Numbered from the stretch's first letter, positions 8,827-20,231 are shown. The stretch is 37,341 nt of DNA from Azoarcus taiwanensis (GCF_012910885.1 NZ_WTVM01000025.1:1-37341); one strand, 5' to 3'. Numbers and translations: made by a program. Notes: a model not told the origin generated them from the sequence alone.

Positions 8827-9735
<909 letters not shown>

Positions 9736-9743
9736 AGAACGCC

Positions 9744-10130
9744 TCAGGACTCGGACTCGTTACGACTCGAGCGAGCCTCGTCCTCTCGGACGACATCGTC
9801 GATCAGGCGCGAAAGGCGGCTGCCCTGCTCCACCGAGGCGTCGTAGTGGAAATGCAGCTCGGGCGTGGTGTGGATACGAACCCGCCGGCCCAGTTCCCGG
9901 CGCAGGAACCCGCTCGCGCGTCTGAGTCCACGAAGAATCTCGTCCAGCCCCTCTTCGCCCTGCATCGAGGTGAAGAACACCTTGGCGTGAGCGTAGTCCG
10001 GCGAGATCTCAACGTCGGTCAGCGTGATCAAGCCAATGCGCGGGTCCTTCACCTCGAGCCGCAGGAGCTCTGCGAGCTCCCGCTTTATCTGCTCGGTGAC
10101 CCTTTGGCTGCGCGAGAATTCCTTGGCCAT
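9744..10130 (-). CDS. rbfA: Ribosome-binding factor A
   Basis: RbfA is a small KH-fold protein needed for late maturation of the 30S subunit and 16S 5'-end processing. The 128-residue product has the family features SQRVTEQIKRELAELL near the N-terminus, DPRIGLITLTDVEISPDYAHAKVF in the middle and LHFHYDASVEQGSRL near the end. Its ATG overlaps the infB stop by one base (TGATG), suggesting translational coupling to infB. Confidence 0.97.
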   Translation of the reverse strand: MAKEFSRSQRVTEQIKRELAELLRLEVKDPRIGLITLTDVEISPDYAHAKVFFTSMQGEEGLDEILRGLRRASGFLRRELGRRVRIHTTPELHFHYDASVEQGSRLSRLIDDVVREDEARSSRNESES

Positions 10131-12970
10131 CAGAGCGTCCGCGCGATTTCCTGAATTTCGAACACTTCAAGCTGATCGCCTTCCTGGACGTCATTGAAGT
10201 TCTTGATCGACAGACCGCATTCGAAGCCCGACTTGACCTCCTTGACGTCGTCCTTGAAGCGCTTGAGCGAATCGAGCATGCCGGTATGGACCACAACGTT
10301 GTCGCGCAACACTCGCACGTGCGACCCGCGCTTGACCTGGCCTTCCTTGACGTAGCAGCCGGCAACCGCGCCGACTTTCGGCACACGGAAGACCTGGCGA
10401 ACCTCGACCATACCGATGATGCTCTCGCGTTGTTCCGGAGAGAGCATGCCGGACAGCGCGGCTTTCACCTCATCCACAGCATCGTAAATGATGTTGTAGT
10501 AACGGATGTCCACCCCGTAGCTTTCCGCCAGTTTGCGAGCACCGGCATCGGCGCGGGTATTGAAGCCGATGATGACCGCACCGGAAGCCTGGGCAAGGTT
10601 GACGTCGGATTCGCTGATGCCGCCCACTGCGCCGTGAATGACGTTGACACGCACTTCATCGGTGGAGAGCTTGTTGAGCGACTGAACCAGCGCCTCCTGA
10701 GAGCCCTGCACGTCCGCCTTGACGATAAGCGGCAGAATCTTGGCTTCCGCTTCGCCCATTTGCTCGAAGATGTTCTCGAGCTTGGCGGCCTGCTGCTTCG
10801 CCAACTTGACATCGCGGAACTTGCCCTGACGGAACAGCGCAATCTCGCGAGCCTTCTTCTCGTCCGCAAGTGCGATGGCTTCGTCGCCAGCGCCCGGAAC
10901 GTCGGACAGACCGAGGATCTCGACCGGAATCGACGGACCGGCCTCATCGACTGGCTTGCCGTTCTCGTCAAGCATTGCTCGGATACGACCATAGGTCGCG
11001 CCGACCAGCACCATATCTCCCTTGCGCAGCACACCGGATTGAACCAGCAGCGCAGCGACCGGACCGCGACCCTTGTCAAGACGCGCTTCGACCACCAGAC
11101 CCTTGGCCGGCGTATCGATCGGTGCAGTCAGCTCCAGGACCTCGGCCTGCAACAGCACCGCATCGAGCAGTTCGTCGATACCCTGACCGGTCTTGGCCGA
11201 GACATGGACGAACATCGCTTCACCGCCATACTCCTCAGGCACGACACCCTCGGACACGAGCTCCTGCTTCACACGCTCGGGGTTGGCTTCGGGTTTGTCG
11301 ATCTTGTTCACCGCGACGACCACAGGCACACCGGCCGCCTGGGCATGGTGAATCGCTTCGCGGGTCTGAGGCATCACGCCGTCATCGGCAGCAACGACCA
11401 GAATGACGATATCGGTCGCCTTGGCACCACGGGCACGCATCGCGGTAAACGCTTCGTGACCCGGGGTATCAAGGAAGGTCACCATGCCGCGCGGCGTTTC
11501 AACGTGGTAGGCGCCGATATGCTGTGTAATACCGCCCGCTTCACCGGCGGCCACCTTGGCTGTACGAATGTAGTCGAGCAGCGACGTCTTGCCGTGGTCG
11601 ACGTGGCCCATCACGGTCACGACCGGCGCACGCGGCTCGATCGTCGCGTCGTGATGCTCCTCACCGCTATCGAGGAACGCGTCCGGATCGTCCAGCTTGG
11701 CCGCAAACGCACGGTGCCCCATTTCCTCGACCACGATCAACGCGGTCTCTTGGTCGAGCACCTGGTTGATGGTGACCATCGAACCCATCTTCATCAGGGT
11801 CTTGATCACTTCGGCAGCCTTCACCGACATCTTGTGTGCAAGATCGGCAACCGTAATCGTTTCCGGCACATGCACATCGCGCGTGATCTGTTCGACAGGT
11901 GCCTGGAAGTGCTTCTGGTTGCGCTGCGCACCGCGGCCTCCGCGACCTGCGCCACGCGAGCCGCGCCACGAAGCCGCTGCACCACCGACCTCGCCACGCG
12001 TCTTCATGCCGCGGCGCTTCGATTCTTCTTCAGCGGCGGTGCTGCGCGGAGCACGCTTGACATCCTTCTTGCCGGCCGCTTTGTCGTCGGTCCTGACCGG
12101 ACGATGCAGGGTCCCTGTCGGACCCTTGGCGGCTTCCGGCTGCTTGGCAGCAGCCTCGGACTGAGCCTTCGCCTGCGCCTCTTCGTCGAGGCGCCGGGCT
12201 TCGGCTGCCGCCCGTGCGGCAGCTGCCGCGGCTTCACGCTCCTGACGCATGCGAAGGTCGGCTTCCTGGCGCGCGCGCAGGGCCTGATGACGCTCGGCCT
12301 CGCGTTCTCGAGCGGCGATTTCTTCTTCACTCAGAATGGAAGGACGGACCGCGCGTTTGCGCGCCTTGGGCTGCACCGCCTCACCTGCGGTCGCACTTGT
12401 GTCTTCAGCCTCAGCAGTCGCGGCCGTATCGGGTTCGGCGACTTCTTCCGCTGCAACGACCTGCTCCGGCTCGACGGCCTGCACTACAGGCTCAGGTTCC
12501 GGCTCGGGCTCCGGCTCAGGCATCGGGGCCGGCACTTCGGGCTCGGCCTGCGGCGGCGCTACGGCTTCAGCGCTGGCCTGCACCGGCTCGTGCACCTCTG
12601 CGGCAGGCGTCACATCCTGTAGCTCTTCGGCCTGGGCCTCGGGTGACGGTGCACCCGTCTCGGCTACGAGTTCGTCACGTTTGACGAACACGCGCTTCTT
12701 CCGCACTTCGACCTGAACCGTCCGCGCACGGCCGGAAGAGTCGGTGGCACGAATCTCGGATGTCTGACGACGGGTCAGCGTGATCTTGCCCTTGGGACGG
12801 GTCTCACCATGCGAGCGACGCAGGTAATCGAGCAACTGCGCCTTGTCCTGCTCGGTAAGCAGATCGTTCACGCCGCTTTTGTCCACGCCGGCACGCTGCA
12901 ATTGTTCGAGCAGCACCGGCGCCGGCATCTTCAGCTCACCGGCAAATTGTAGAACGCTCATCTGTTCCAT
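10130..12970 (-). CDS. infB: Translation initiation factor IF-2
   Basis: IF-2 is the GTPase that brings fMet-tRNA to the 30S subunit and promotes 50S joining. The 946-residue protein has a first IF2_N domain (about 4-55), a long alanine/proline/glutamate-rich linker with an EP repeat near residue 155, and a second IF2_N-type segment (about 370-420). The G domain carries GHVDHGKT at 455-462, then DTPGHEAF and NKID, followed by domains II to IV. A strong AGGGAGG precedes the ATG at 12970. It follows nusA by 13 bases and overlaps rbfA by one base. The long linker matches betaproteobacterial IF-2 alpha forms. Confidence 0.98.
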   Translation of the reverse strand: MEQMSVLQFAGELKMPAPVLLEQLQRAGVDKSGVNDLLTEQDKAQLLDYLRRSHGETRPKGKITLTRRQTSEIRATDSSGRARTVQVEVRKKRVFVKRDELVAETGAPSPEAQAEELQDVTPAAEVHEPVQASAEAVAPPQAEPEVPAPMPEPEPEPEPEPVVQAVEPEQVVAAEEVAEPDTAATAEAEDTSATAGEAVQPKARKRAVRPSILSEEEIAAREREAERHQALRARQEADLRMRQEREAAAAAARAAAEARRLDEEAQAKAQSEAAAKQPEAAKGPTGTLHRPVRTDDKAAGKKDVKRAPRSTAAEEESKRRGMKTRGEVGGAAASWRGSRGAGRGGRGAQRNQKHFQAPVEQITRDVHVPETITVADLAHKMSVKAAEVIKTLMKMGSMVTINQVLDQETALIVVEEMGHRAFAAKLDDPDAFLDSGEEHHDATIEPRAPVVTVMGHVDHGKTSLLDYIRTAKVAAGEAGGITQHIGAYHVETPRGMVTFLDTPGHEAFTAMRARGAKATDIVILVVAADDGVMPQTREAIHHAQAAGVPVVVAVNKIDKPEANPERVKQELVSEGVVPEEYGGEAMFVHVSAKTGQGIDELLDAVLLQAEVLELTAPIDTPAKGLVVEARLDKGRGPVAALLVQSGVLRKGDMVLVGATYGRIRAMLDENGKPVDEAGPSIPVEILGLSDVPGAGDEAIALADEKKAREIALFRQGKFRDVKLAKQQAAKLENIFEQMGEAEAKILPLIVKADVQGSQEALVQSLNKLSTDEVRVNVIHGAVGGISESDVNLAQASGAVIIGFNTRADAGARKLAESYGVDIRYYNIIYDAVDEVKAALSGMLSPEQRESIIGMVEVRQVFRVPKVGAVAGCYVKEGQVKRGSHVRVLRDNVVVHTGMLDSLKRFKDDVKEVKSGFECGLSIKNFNDVQEGDQLEVFEIQEIARTL

Positions 12971-12983
12971 TGATTCCCTCCCT

Positions 12984-14459
12984 TCATTCTTCGAACCAGT
13001 GCGCGCGCGCGACTGAGATCAGCGCGGCGGCACGCTCGGCATCAATGTCTGCGAGCTCCACCAGTTCGTCGACCGCGAGATCGGCAAGATCGTCGCGCGT
13101 CTGGATGCCATGCTGCGCCAGCGTGGCAGCGAGCGTGCGCTCCATGCCTTCGAGGCTCAGCAGGTCTTCGGATACTTTCTCGAGTTGTTCCTCGGTAACG
13201 ATTGCCTCGGTCAGCAGCACGTTCCGGGCACGGTCGCGAAGTTCATTGACCGTCTCCTCGTCGAAGGCTTCGATCTCGAGCATTTCGGCGAGCGGCACGT
13301 AGGCGATCTCCTCGAGCGAGGTGAAACCCTCGTCGATCAGGATATCGGCGAGTTCCTCGTCGACATCGAGCTTGGCCATGAACTCGTCGCGCATGGTCTG
13401 GCGCTCGGCGTCTGACTTCTTCGCCGACTCCTCCTCGCTCATGAGATTGATCGTCCAGCCGGTCAGCTCGGAGGCGAGCTTCACGTTCTGGCCGCCCCGC
13501 CCGATCGCCACCGCGAGGTTGTTCTCGTCCACCACCACGTCCATGGAGTGATTCTCCTCGTCCACCACGATGGACAGGACCTCGGCAGGCTGCAGGGCAG
13601 CGATGACGAACTGCGCAGGATCGGAAGACCAGACGATGATGTCGATCTGTTCGCCAGCGATCTCGTTGCGCACCGCGGTAACCCGCGAGCCGCGCAAACC
13701 GACGCAGGTGCCGATCGGATCGATGCGCTGATCATGCGACTGCACGGCGATCTTGGCGCGCAGTCCGGGGTCACGAGCGCAAGCCTTGACTTCGAGCAGC
13801 CCTTCCTCGATCTCGGGAACCTCCAGCTCGAACAGCTTCGCAACGAACTCAGGCGCGGTGCGCGACAGAATCAGCTGCGGACCGCGCGCACCGCGATCGA
13901 TGCGTTGCAGAAAGGCTTTGACACGGTCGCCGACGCGCAGAATCTCTCGCGGGATCATCTGATCACGAGGAATCACGGCTTCGAGACGTCCGACTTCGAT
14001 GATTGCGTTGCCACGCTCCATACGCTTGATCGAGCCGGAGACGAGATGCTCGTCACGCTCGAGAAAGTCGTTCAGCACCTGCTCGCGTTCGGCATCGCGA
14101 ATCCGCTGCAGGATGACCTGCTTGGCCGCCTGTGCGCCAACGCGACCAAAATCGATCGGCTCGAGCGGCTCCTCGATGTAGTCGCCGACTTCGATGTCAG
14201 CCTGGATCTCGCGCGCATCGATGATGCCCATCTCGGCTTCGTCGTTGACCACCTCTTCGTCAGGCAGGACGACCCAGCGACGGAACGACTGATAGTCGCC
14301 GGTTGCCCGATCGATTTCCACCCGGACATCGGAATCGTCATGCACACGCTTCTTGGTTGCGGACGCGAGCGCGGACTCGAGCGCGCCAAAGACGATGTCC
14401 TTGTCGACGTTCTTTTCGCGGGCCAGCGCATCCACAAGCAGCAAAATTTCGCGGCTCAT
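12984..14459 (-). CDS. nusA: Transcription termination/antitermination protein NusA
   Basis: NusA binds RNA polymerase and modulates pausing, intrinsic termination and antitermination. The 491-residue protein has the N-terminal polymerase-binding domain ([18 protein letters not shown] onward), an S1 domain at about 133-200, two KH domains (including [13 protein letters not shown] and [17 protein letters not shown]), and two acidic C-terminal repeats of the kind found in proteobacterial NusA. It is in the conserved rimP-nusA-infB order, with 13 bases to infB and 27 bases after rimP. Confidence 0.98.
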   Translation of the reverse strand: MSREILLLVDALAREKNVDKDIVFGALESALASATKKRVHDDSDVRVEIDRATGDYQSFRRWVVLPDEEVVNDEAEMGIIDAREIQADIEVGDYIEEPLEPIDFGRVGAQAAKQVILQRIRDAEREQVLNDFLERDEHLVSGSIKRMERGNAIIEVGRLEAVIPRDQMIPREILRVGDRVKAFLQRIDRGARGPQLILSRTAPEFVAKLFELEVPEIEEGLLEVKACARDPGLRAKIAVQSHDQRIDPIGTCVGLRGSRVTAVRNEIAGEQIDIIVWSSDPAQFVIAALQPAEVLSIVVDEENHSMDVVVDENNLAVAIGRGGQNVKLASELTGWTINLMSEEESAKKSDAERQTMRDEFMAKLDVDEELADILIDEGFTSLEEIAYVPLAEMLEIEAFDEETVNELRDRARNVLLTEAIVTEEQLEKVSEDLLSLEGMERTLAATLAQHGIQTRDDLADLAVDELVELADIDAERAAALISVARAHWFEE

Positions 14460-14486
14460 TGTTCTAAAACCTCCAAATCCGAGTGC

Positions 14487-14915
14487 TTAAAACCTGGGTA
14501 CCAGGCGTGCTTTTTCTATCTCTTCGAACGGCAGTTCGAGCTGACCTTTCTCGGTCGTCAGAATCACCTTGCCGTTCTCGAATCCGCCCAGAACCCCCGC
14601 GAAATTGCGCTGATTGCCGATGGGCATGCTCAACCGGACCTGAATGTCGCTGCCAACGAAACGCTCGAAATCCGCTTGCTTCTTCAGCGGCCGATCGAGA
14701 CCAGGCGACGACACTTCGAGGCGGTCGTAATCCACGTTCTCCACTTCGAACACTCTGGTGAGCTGATTGCTGACAGCTGCACAGTCATCCACCGTCACGC
14801 CACGCTCGATATCGATGAAGACCCGCAGTAGACGACCCTTCGGCGACATTTCGAGATCAACCAGCTCGTATCCGAGACCGGCAACGATCTGTTCGACCAG
14901 AGCTTCGATGTTCAT
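14487..14915 (-). CDS. rimP: Ribosome maturation factor RimP
   Basis: RimP assists 30S assembly. The product from ATG 14915 has 142 residues, near the usual 150, with the family signatures YELVDLEMSPKGRLLRVFID and VSSPGLDRPLKKQADF and a C-terminal SH3-like domain. The frame is open upstream to 15191, but those codons have no RimP character and would start upstream of the likely promoter at 15015-15043, so the internal ATG is chosen. AAGGA lies just before it with short spacing. It is the first gene of the nusA-infB operon. Confidence 0.95.
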   Translation of the reverse strand: MNIEALVEQIVAGLGYELVDLEMSPKGRLLRVFIDIERGVTVDDCAAVSNQLTRVFEVENVDYDRLEVSSPGLDRPLKKQADFERFVGSDIQVRLSMPIGNQRNFAGVLGGFENGKVILTTEKGQLELPFEEIEKARLVPRF

Positions 14916-14962
14916 TTCCTTGCCTACAAATGAAAAATGGGCGAAACGCCCATCCCTGTTGA

Positions 14963-14990
14963 AACCAACCGGAAAAGCCGGTCGGCGACC
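14963..14990 (-). terminator. Weak hairpin downstream of rluB
   Basis: On the minus strand CCGACCGG and CCGGTTGG form a stem with one mismatch around a CTTTT loop, followed only by TTTC. It lies in the rimP leader, downstream of rluB, and could be a weak terminator or a leader structure. Confidence 0.25.
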
Positions 14991-15014
14991 AGAGCCACCG
15001 ACCAAAGCTTTTAG

Positions 15015-15043
15015 ATTATAGCGGGTAATTGACTTTCTGTGGA
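15015..15043 (-). promoter_or_regulatory. Promoter of the rimP-nusA-infB operon
   Basis: On the minus strand a perfect -10 TATAAT (15020-15015) lies 17 bases after TCCACA (15043-15038), a 4 of 6 match to the -35 consensus. The start near 15008 gives a leader of about 93 bases before rimP. Confidence 0.65.
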
Positions 15044-15066
15044 AGTTCCACCTAATGCTCCAACTG

Positions 15067-16146
15067 CTACTCGCTACGCTTCTTGGGCGTGTAACGCGGA
15101 CGCGTTCGATGCAGCTTCGGCTCCCCACTGCCCCGCGGGTCGGGCCTGGTCTGGCGCTGCGGGCGTGGCAAGCCGGCCAATTCGTAGGCATCGGCCTCCG
15201 GCAGCTCCATCCACATTCCGCGCTTGAGTCGCGCGGGCAGCTCGATCGAACCGTAACGCACGCGCATCAAGCGGCTCACCGTCAGCCCTACCGCCTCGAA
15301 CATCCGCCGCACCTCGCGGTTGCGCCCCTCGAACAAGGTGACGCGGTACCAGTGATTGACGCCCTCACCACCGGCGTCGGCCAGACTCGAAAACTTGGCC
15401 AGACCATCCTCGAGCTGGATTCCGCTGGTCAGTGATTCGATCTGCTGTTCGTCGAGTTGGCCAAGCAGCCGCACCGCATATTCCCGCTCAAGTTCGAAGC
15501 TCGGGTGCATCAACCGATTCGCAAGCGTGCCGTCGTCGGTAAACAGCAGCAGGCCTGAGGTATTGAAGTCGAGCCGACCGACAGCAATCCAGCGGCCGCG
15601 TCGCAGGATCGGCAATCGGTCGAACACCGACGGCCGGCCCTCGGGATCGTCCCGCGATACGATTTCGCCCTCGGGCTTGTGGTACAGGAGCACCCGTGGG
15701 GCACGAGCGACGAAGCGCAGGGGAACGAGGCGCCCATTGACTTTGACGCGATCGCCCGGGCCTACCTTCTGTCCCGGCACCGCAATCTCGCCGTTGACCT
15801 CGATACGCCCTTCGGCGATCCAGTCATCCACCTCGCGCCTGGAGCCGATACCGAAGCGCGCCAACACCTTTTGCAGCCGCTCGGGTTCAACCGGCGGATT
15901 GAGATCCTCTCTCCGGCGCGGGCCGCGAGCTGAGGCGCGCGGCGAGTCCTTGGCCCCTGCCTCGCGCCTGCTGCGCGGAAAATCGGGCGGGCCCGCATCG
16001 CTTCTGCTTCGCGGAGAATCGGTCGCTCCCGCCTGGCGCCTGCCGCGCGGTGACGGGCTTTGCTCAGCCGCCCCGCTCGACGCTCTCGTCGTGGGCTTCT
16101 TCGTCGGTGGGCGCAGCGGACTGCGTGATTTCTTGCGTATCGACAA
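15067..16146 (-). CDS. rluB: 23S rRNA pseudouridine(2605) synthase
   Basis: RluB modifies U2605 in the peptidyl-transferase region of 23S rRNA. From TTG 16146 the protein has 359 residues: a basic N-terminal extension, an S4 RNA-binding domain ([21 protein letters not shown]), and the RsuA/RluB catalytic domain with [15 protein letters not shown], whose aspartate is D193. The start is uncertain because no ATG or GTG fits. TTG 16146 has AAAGGA 9 bases upstream, while TTG 16164 has none. Either way the gene overlaps the end of scpB. Residues 32-67 are three imperfect 12-residue repeats of the form SPRxRRxAGAxD, and a basic tail ends the protein. Confidence 0.9.
   Translation of the reverse strand: MSIRKKSRSPLRPPTKKPTTRASSGAAEQSPSPRGRRQAGATDSPRSRSDAGPPDFPRSRREAGAKDSPRASARGPRRREDLNPPVEPERLQKVLARFGIGSRREVDDWIAEGRIEVNGEIAVPGQKVGPGDRVKVNGRLVPLRFVARAPRVLLYHKPEGEIVSRDDPEGRPSVFDRLPILRRGRWIAVGRLDFNTSGLLLFTDDGTLANRLMHPSFELEREYAVRLLGQLDEQQIESLTSGIQLEDGLAKFSSLADAGGEGVNHWYRVTLFEGRNREVRRMFEAVGLTVSRLMRVRYGSIELPARLKRGMWMELPEADAYELAGLPRPQRQTRPDPRGSGEPKLHRTRPRYTPKKRSE
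15928..16053 (-). repeat. Degenerate 36-bp tandem repeat in the rluB N-terminal extension
   Basis: The encoded peptide reads as [36 protein letters not shown] and a partial SPRASA. This is three full 12-residue units and half of a fourth, so a 36-bp period in the DNA. It lies in the disordered basic extension before the S4 domain and could vary in copy number between strains. Confidence 0.7.
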
Positions 16147-16681
16147 GTTCCATAATCCTTTCAATATCGGTCAGCGCCGGCAACTCGGTGAGGGTCCGCA
16201 AACCCATCTCGTCGAGAAAGCGTTTCGTCGTCGCGAACAACGCGGGCCGACCAGGGGTGTCACGATGACCGACGACGTCGATCCAGCCTCGTGACTCGAG
16301 TGTCTTGATGACGCTCGGGGAGACCGCGACGCCGCGCACCTCCTCGATGTCACCGCGGGTTACGGGTTGACGGTAGGCGATGATGGCCAGGGTTTCCAGT
16401 ACCGCGCGCGAATAACGTGGCGAACGCTCGTCCTTGAGACGGTCGAGATACACCTGGTATTCGGCGCGGGTCTGGAATCGCCAGCCGGAGGCGAGCTGCA
16501 CCAGCTCCACGCCACGGTCGCTCCAGTCGGTGCGCAATTCATCCAGCAGGCGCCGCACCAGTTCGCTGCCCGGGTCCGGCTCGAACAGCCTGCGCAACTG
16601 GCTCACTGCAAGAGGTGCGCTGGCCACCAACAATGCGGCCTCGATAACCCGCTTGCAGTCTTCAGGCGTGTTCGCTTGCAT
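16064..16681 (-). CDS. scpB: Segregation and condensation protein B
   Basis: ScpB dimerises through winged-helix domains and, with ScpA and SMC, forms the chromosome-condensing complex. The product (205 aa from ATG 16681) has the family segments [34 protein letters not shown] and [22 protein letters not shown], then an acidic tail. An earlier ATG at 16696 and another start at 16714 are in frame; 16681 gives the usual short N-terminus, but no candidate has a strong ribosome site. It overlaps the end of scpA by 20 bases, so coupling is likely. Confidence 0.92.
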   Translation of the reverse strand: MQANTPEDCKRVIEAALLVASAPLAVSQLRRLFEPDPGSELVRRLLDELRTDWSDRGVELVQLASGWRFQTRAEYQVYLDRLKDERSPRYSRAVLETLAIIAYRQPVTRGDIEEVRGVAVSPSVIKTLESRGWIDVVGHRDTPGRPALFATTKRFLDEMGLRTLTELPALTDIERIMELVDTQEITQSAAPTDEEAHDESVERGG

Positions 16682-17492
16682 CGGCCAGTCTGACATAAAT
16701 CGGCGCGAACGCATCAGTCTGCGCCAGGTTGATCATACGCTCCTTGACAAGCTCCAGCACCGCCAGAAAGCAGACCACCACACCAGCCGCGCCGAGCTTG
16801 AGATCGAACAGCGAATCGAACACCACGAACGCTCCACCTTCGAGACGCCGCAACACCATGCTCATGTGCTCACGCACCGAAAGCTCGTCGCGACGCACGG
16901 TGTGATGCCGCGTCAGCCGCACCCGCTTCATGATGCGCAGCCACGCGACCTGAAGCTCGTGAAGGCTCACTTCCGGCTGCCGCTCCACGATGCGTTCGGT
17001 GACGACCACACCCACCCATTCGAAATCCCGGCCCGCGCGCGGCAGCACGTCGAGCCGCGCTGCGGCCATCTTCATCTGTTCATATTCGAGCAGCCGCCGC
17101 ACCAGTTCTGCCCGAGGATCGAGACCATCATCTTCAACCGCCTTGGGTGGTCTCGGCAGCAGCATGCGCGACTTGATCTCGAGCAGCATCGCGGCCATCA
17201 GCAGATAGTCCGCCGCCAGCTCCAGGTTGTTGCGTCGCATTGCCTCGACATAGACCAGATATTGATTGGTCAGCGGTGCCATCGGGATGTCGAGGATGTC
17301 CAGATTCGACTTGCGGATCAGGTAGAGCAGCAGATCGAGGGGACCTTCGAAGGCCTCAAGGATCACCTCGAGCGCATCAGGCGGGATGTACAGGTCCCGG
17401 GGTAGCTCGAGCAGGGGCTCGCCGTAGATACGCGCCACCGCCTCGCGCTCGGCGACGGTCTCATGCGGTGGCAGATCGAGCGGCAGATTCAT
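16662..17492 (-). CDS. scpA: Segregation and condensation protein A
   Basis: ScpA is the kleisin that bridges SMC heads. The 276-residue protein has the N-terminal kleisin signature [24 protein letters not shown] (about 49-72) followed by [22 protein letters not shown], and the C-terminal winged helix ([17 protein letters not shown]). It overlaps scpB and follows trpS by 47 bases. The smc gene is not in the window. In betaproteobacteria scpAB usually accompany SMC or a MukB-like condensin encoded elsewhere. Confidence 0.94.
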   Translation of the reverse strand: MNLPLDLPPHETVAEREAVARIYGEPLLELPRDLYIPPDALEVILEAFEGPLDLLLYLIRKSNLDILDIPMAPLTNQYLVYVEAMRRNNLELAADYLLMAAMLLEIKSRMLLPRPPKAVEDDGLDPRAELVRRLLEYEQMKMAAARLDVLPRAGRDFEWVGVVVTERIVERQPEVSLHELQVAWLRIMKRVRLTRHHTVRRDELSVREHMSMVLRRLEGGAFVVFDSLFDLKLGAAGVVVCFLAVLELVKERMINLAQTDAFAPIYVRLADASEHA

Positions 17493-17539
17493 CGACGGCC
17501 CTCTTCAGCCGGCCCGGACCCGGGCACAAACCGGAGTGG

Positions 17540-18742
17540 TCAGGAGTAGGACAAGCCCATGGACTCGCGCACGTCGCGCATCGTCTCCTGCGCAAGCTTG
17601 CGCGCGCGCTCGCAGCCATCGGCAATGATGTTGCGCACCAGCGAAGGGTCCTCGACATACGGCTGAGCCCGTTCGCGCATGACCGCCTGCTCCTTGAGCA
17701 CCGCATCGATCACCGGCTGCTTGCACTCGATGCAGCCGATTCCGGCGCTGCGACAGCCCTTCTGGACCCAGTCGCGGGTGTCGTCATCCGAGTAGATCTC
17801 ATGGAACTGCCACACCGGGCACTTGGCGGGATCACCCGGATCTGTGCGACGCACCCGCGCCGGATCGGTCTGCATGGTGCGGATTTTCTTGGTCACCGAT
17901 TCCGGCTCTTCGCGCAGGAAGATTGTGTTGCCGTAACTCTTGGACATCTTCTGCCCATCCAGCCCCGGCATGCGGGCCGCATGTGTCAGCAAGGCCTCGG
18001 GTTCTACCAGAATCATCTTCGACGAACCTTCGAGGTAACCATAGAGGCGCTCGCGGTCGCCCATGCTCAGGTTCTGAGCTTCCTCGAGCAAGGCGTGAGC
18101 ACGCTCGAGCGCGGTTTCCTCGCCTTCCTGCTGAAAACGGGTGCGCAATTCGTAGTACAACCTGGCGCGCTTGGAGCCGAGCTTCTTGACCGCCTCCTGG
18201 GCCTTTTCCTCGAAACCAGGCTCGCGCCCATAGAGGTGGTTAAAGCGGCGCGCGACCTCGCGCGTGATCTCGACGTGGGGCACCTGGTCCTCGCCCACCG
18301 GCACCTTGTCGGCACGGTAGATCAGGATGTCGGCCGATTGCAGCAAGGGGTAGCCGAGAAAACCGTAGGTCGACAAATCCTTGTTGGAGAGCTTCTCCTG
18401 CTGGTCCTTATAGGTCGGCACACGCTCCAGCCAGCCCAGCGGACACATCATGGACAACAGCAAATGCAGTTCCGCGTGCTCGGGCACCCGCGACTGAATG
18501 AAGAGCGTCGCCTGACTGGGGTCGACACCGGCCGCAAGCCAGTCGATGAGCATGTCCCAGACGCTTTCCTCGATGACCTGAGGCGAATCGTAGTTGGTGG
18601 TCAGTGCATGCCAGTCGGCCACGAAGAACAGACAGGGATACTCTTCCTGAAGGCGGACCCAGTTCTTGAGCACGCCGTGGTAGTGGCCGAGATGCAGGCG
18701 ACCGGTCGGTCGCATGCCTGAGAGAACGCGTTCTGCGTACAT
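17540..18742 (-). CDS. trpS: Tryptophan--tRNA ligase with [4Fe-4S]-type cysteine motif
   Basis: TrpRS charges tRNA-Trp. The 400-residue class I enzyme has the HIGH-type motif HLGH at 17-20 and KMSKS at 265-269. It is longer than the E. coli enzyme (334 aa) and carries four cysteines, C308, C330, C337 and C340, spaced C-x21-C-x6-C-x2-C. This is nearly the pattern of the Thermotoga maritima TrpRS whose C-terminal domain binds a [4Fe-4S] cluster next to the anticodon, so the same is inferred here. The start lies 3 bases after the M50 protease stop, and the gene is probably transcribed with that gene and with scpA. Confidence 0.96.
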   Translation of the reverse strand: MYAERVLSGMRPTGRLHLGHYHGVLKNWVRLQEEYPCLFFVADWHALTTNYDSPQVIEESVWDMLIDWLAAGVDPSQATLFIQSRVPEHAELHLLLSMMCPLGWLERVPTYKDQQEKLSNKDLSTYGFLGYPLLQSADILIYRADKVPVGEDQVPHVEITREVARRFNHLYGREPGFEEKAQEAVKKLGSKRARLYYELRTRFQQEGEETALERAHALLEEAQNLSMGDRERLYGYLEGSSKMILVEPEALLTHAARMPGLDGQKMSKSYGNTIFLREEPESVTKKIRTMQTDPARVRRTDPGDPAKCPVWQFHEIYSDDDTRDWVQKGCRSAGIGCIECKQPVIDAVLKEQAVMRERAQPYVEDPSLVRNIIADGCERARKLAQETMRDVRESMGLSYS

Positions 18743-18745
18743 GTT

Positions 18746-19411
18746 TTAACCGTAGAAACCGAAAAAAGTGGCGAGAGCATAACGGAAGGTGGCGATCAGT
18801 GGCCACAGGATCGCGCCCAGCACGCCGGTGAACAGCATCACGAGCAGGATCGGAAAACCGAACGGCTCGAGACGGGAGAAATGCCAGGCAAGCTTGCCAG
18901 GCAGCAGGCTCACCGCAATCCGGCCCCCATCCAGGGGCGGAATCGGCAGCAGATTGAGGAACATCAGCACCGCGTTGATGAGCATGCCGGCTTCGGCCAT
19001 CTGCATCATGGGCAAGGTATAGGCAGTCTCGGGCGTGGATGTCGCGAACTTGAAAAGCATCGCCCAACCGATCGCCATGACCAGGTTGGTGAACGGCCCG
19101 GCGGCCGCGACCCACAACATGTCACCCTTGGGATTGCGCAAGCGGCTGAAATTGACCGGTACCGGCTTTGCCCAGCCAAACAGGATCCCACCCATGCCCG
19201 ATAGCGTGCTCAGCGCGAGGATGCCGATCGGGACCAACACAGTACCAACGGGATCGATGTGCTTGAACGGATTCAGGGTGATCCGGCCCGCCAACTCCGC
19301 GGTCGGATCGCCGAAATGGCGGGCGACATATCCGTGCGCCGCTTCGTGCAGGGTGATCGCCAGCAACACGGGCAAGGCCCAGATTGCGATCGTGGGTATC
19401 AGGGCTTCCAT
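18746..19411 (-). CDS. Site-2 protease family (M50) membrane metalloprotease
   Basis: This 221-residue integral membrane protein has the zinc protease signature H22-E-x-x-H26 (HEAAHGYVARHFGD) inside its first membrane segment and the second motif N153-LLPIPPLD161-GG in a later one. These are the metal ligands of site-2 proteases. There are about five or six hydrophobic segments and no PDZ or CBS domain, which places it among the short M50 proteins commonly found upstream of trpS-scpA in proteobacteria. Its substrate is unknown. It heads a minus-strand run with trpS only 3 bases downstream. Confidence 0.9.
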   Translation of the reverse strand: MEALIPTIAIWALPVLLAITLHEAAHGYVARHFGDPTAELAGRITLNPFKHIDPVGTVLVPIGILALSTLSGMGGILFGWAKPVPVNFSRLRNPKGDMLWVAAAGPFTNLVMAIGWAMLFKFATSTPETAYTLPMMQMAEAGMLINAVLMFLNLLPIPPLDGGRIAVSLLPGKLAWHFSRLEPFGFPILLVMLFTGVLGAILWPLIATFRYALATFFGFYG

Positions 19412-19484
19412 TACGATGGGCTCGACGTGCGCGGATCGCGCAAAGACGCGATTCTATCAGGCTGAGCGGATCTCAACCCTATCC

Positions 19485-19507
19485 TCACGCCGCAACCTGC
19501 GGCGTGA
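19485..19507 (-). terminator. GC-rich hairpin between yciO and the M50 gene
   Basis: A perfect 9-bp stem (19485-19493 with 19499-19507) has a 5-base loop. It follows the yciO stop by 20 bases. There is no T-tract after it on the minus strand, so it may only pause or protect the transcript. Confidence 0.4.
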
Positions 19508-19526
19508 AGGCCCTGAGCGCCATCGA

Positions 19527-20159
19527 TCAATCGGCGCTCAAGCCGAAGGGCTCGAGGCTGCCCCGGCCGGCTCGAACCAACTCCGGAGCACCGCTGGTGA
19601 GGTCGATAACCGAGGTCGCCTCCGGTCCGCAAAACCCCGCCTCGATGACCAGATCAAGCTGCTTGCCAAGGCGATCGCGGATTTCCTCGGGGTCGGTCAG
19701 AGGCATATCGTCACCGGGCAGCAGCAGCGTGGAGGTGAGAATCGGCTCCCCCAGCTCCTGCAGAAGCGCTGCCACCACGGGATGATCGGGAACGCGCAGC
19801 CCGATGGTCTTGCGCTTGGGATGCATCATTCTTCGCGGCAGCTCCTTGGTGCCTTCGAGGATGAAGGTGTAGGTACCAGGCGTGGTTGCCTTGAGCAGAC
19901 GATAAATCGCGTTGTCGACCCGCGCATAGGTGCCGATCTCGGACAAGTCCCGACACATCAGCGTGAAGTGGTGGCGTTCGTCGACGCCACGAATCCGCCG
20001 GATCCGCTGCAGAAGCGCGGCGTCACCCATGTGTCCGCCAAGCGCATACGCGGAATCGGTCGGAAACGCGACCAGACCCCCATCACGGATGATTTGAGCT
20101 GCCTGCCGGACAAGGCGAGGCTGCGGCTGCTCGGGATGCATCGAGAAGAACTGGGACAT
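19527..20159 (-). CDS. yciO: YciO-type Sua5/YrdC domain protein
   Basis: The 210-residue product matches E. coli YciO closely along its length: MSQFFSMHPEQPQPRL at the start, GGLVAFPTDSAYALG, HFTLMCRDLSEIGTYARVDN, TPGTYTFILEGTKELPRR, KRKTIGLRVP and DPEEIRDRLGKQLDLVI. The fold is that of TsaC/Sua5, which makes threonylcarbamoyl-AMP for the t6A37 modification of tRNA. YciO-type proteins are thought to be paralogs with weak or different activity, so the synthase role is not assumed. The gene lies 72 bases after rnm, the same neighbourhood as in E. coli. Confidence 0.92.
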   Translation of the reverse strand: MSQFFSMHPEQPQPRLVRQAAQIIRDGGLVAFPTDSAYALGGHMGDAALLQRIRRIRGVDERHHFTLMCRDLSEIGTYARVDNAIYRLLKATTPGTYTFILEGTKELPRRMMHPKRKTIGLRVPDHPVVAALLQELGEPILTSTLLLPGDDMPLTDPEEIRDRLGKQLDLVIEAGFCGPEATSVIDLTSGAPELVRAGRGSLEPFGLSAD

Positions 20160-20231
20160 GGGAGGCGATTTCCGTGACGACTGATGTGCGCGGCAAAACG
20201 TTTAATTTAACACCTTCCAGCTGGCCGGCTG

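Noticed and set aside
12480-12540. Short repeat resembling a CRISPR or tandem element
   Set aside because: It is the Glu-Pro repeat of the IF-2 linker, a normal low-complexity feature; no CRISPR array is seen anywhere.
10286-12622. 778-codon plus-strand open frame
   Set aside because: Antisense to infB with histidine/arginine-rich, non-protein-like composition.
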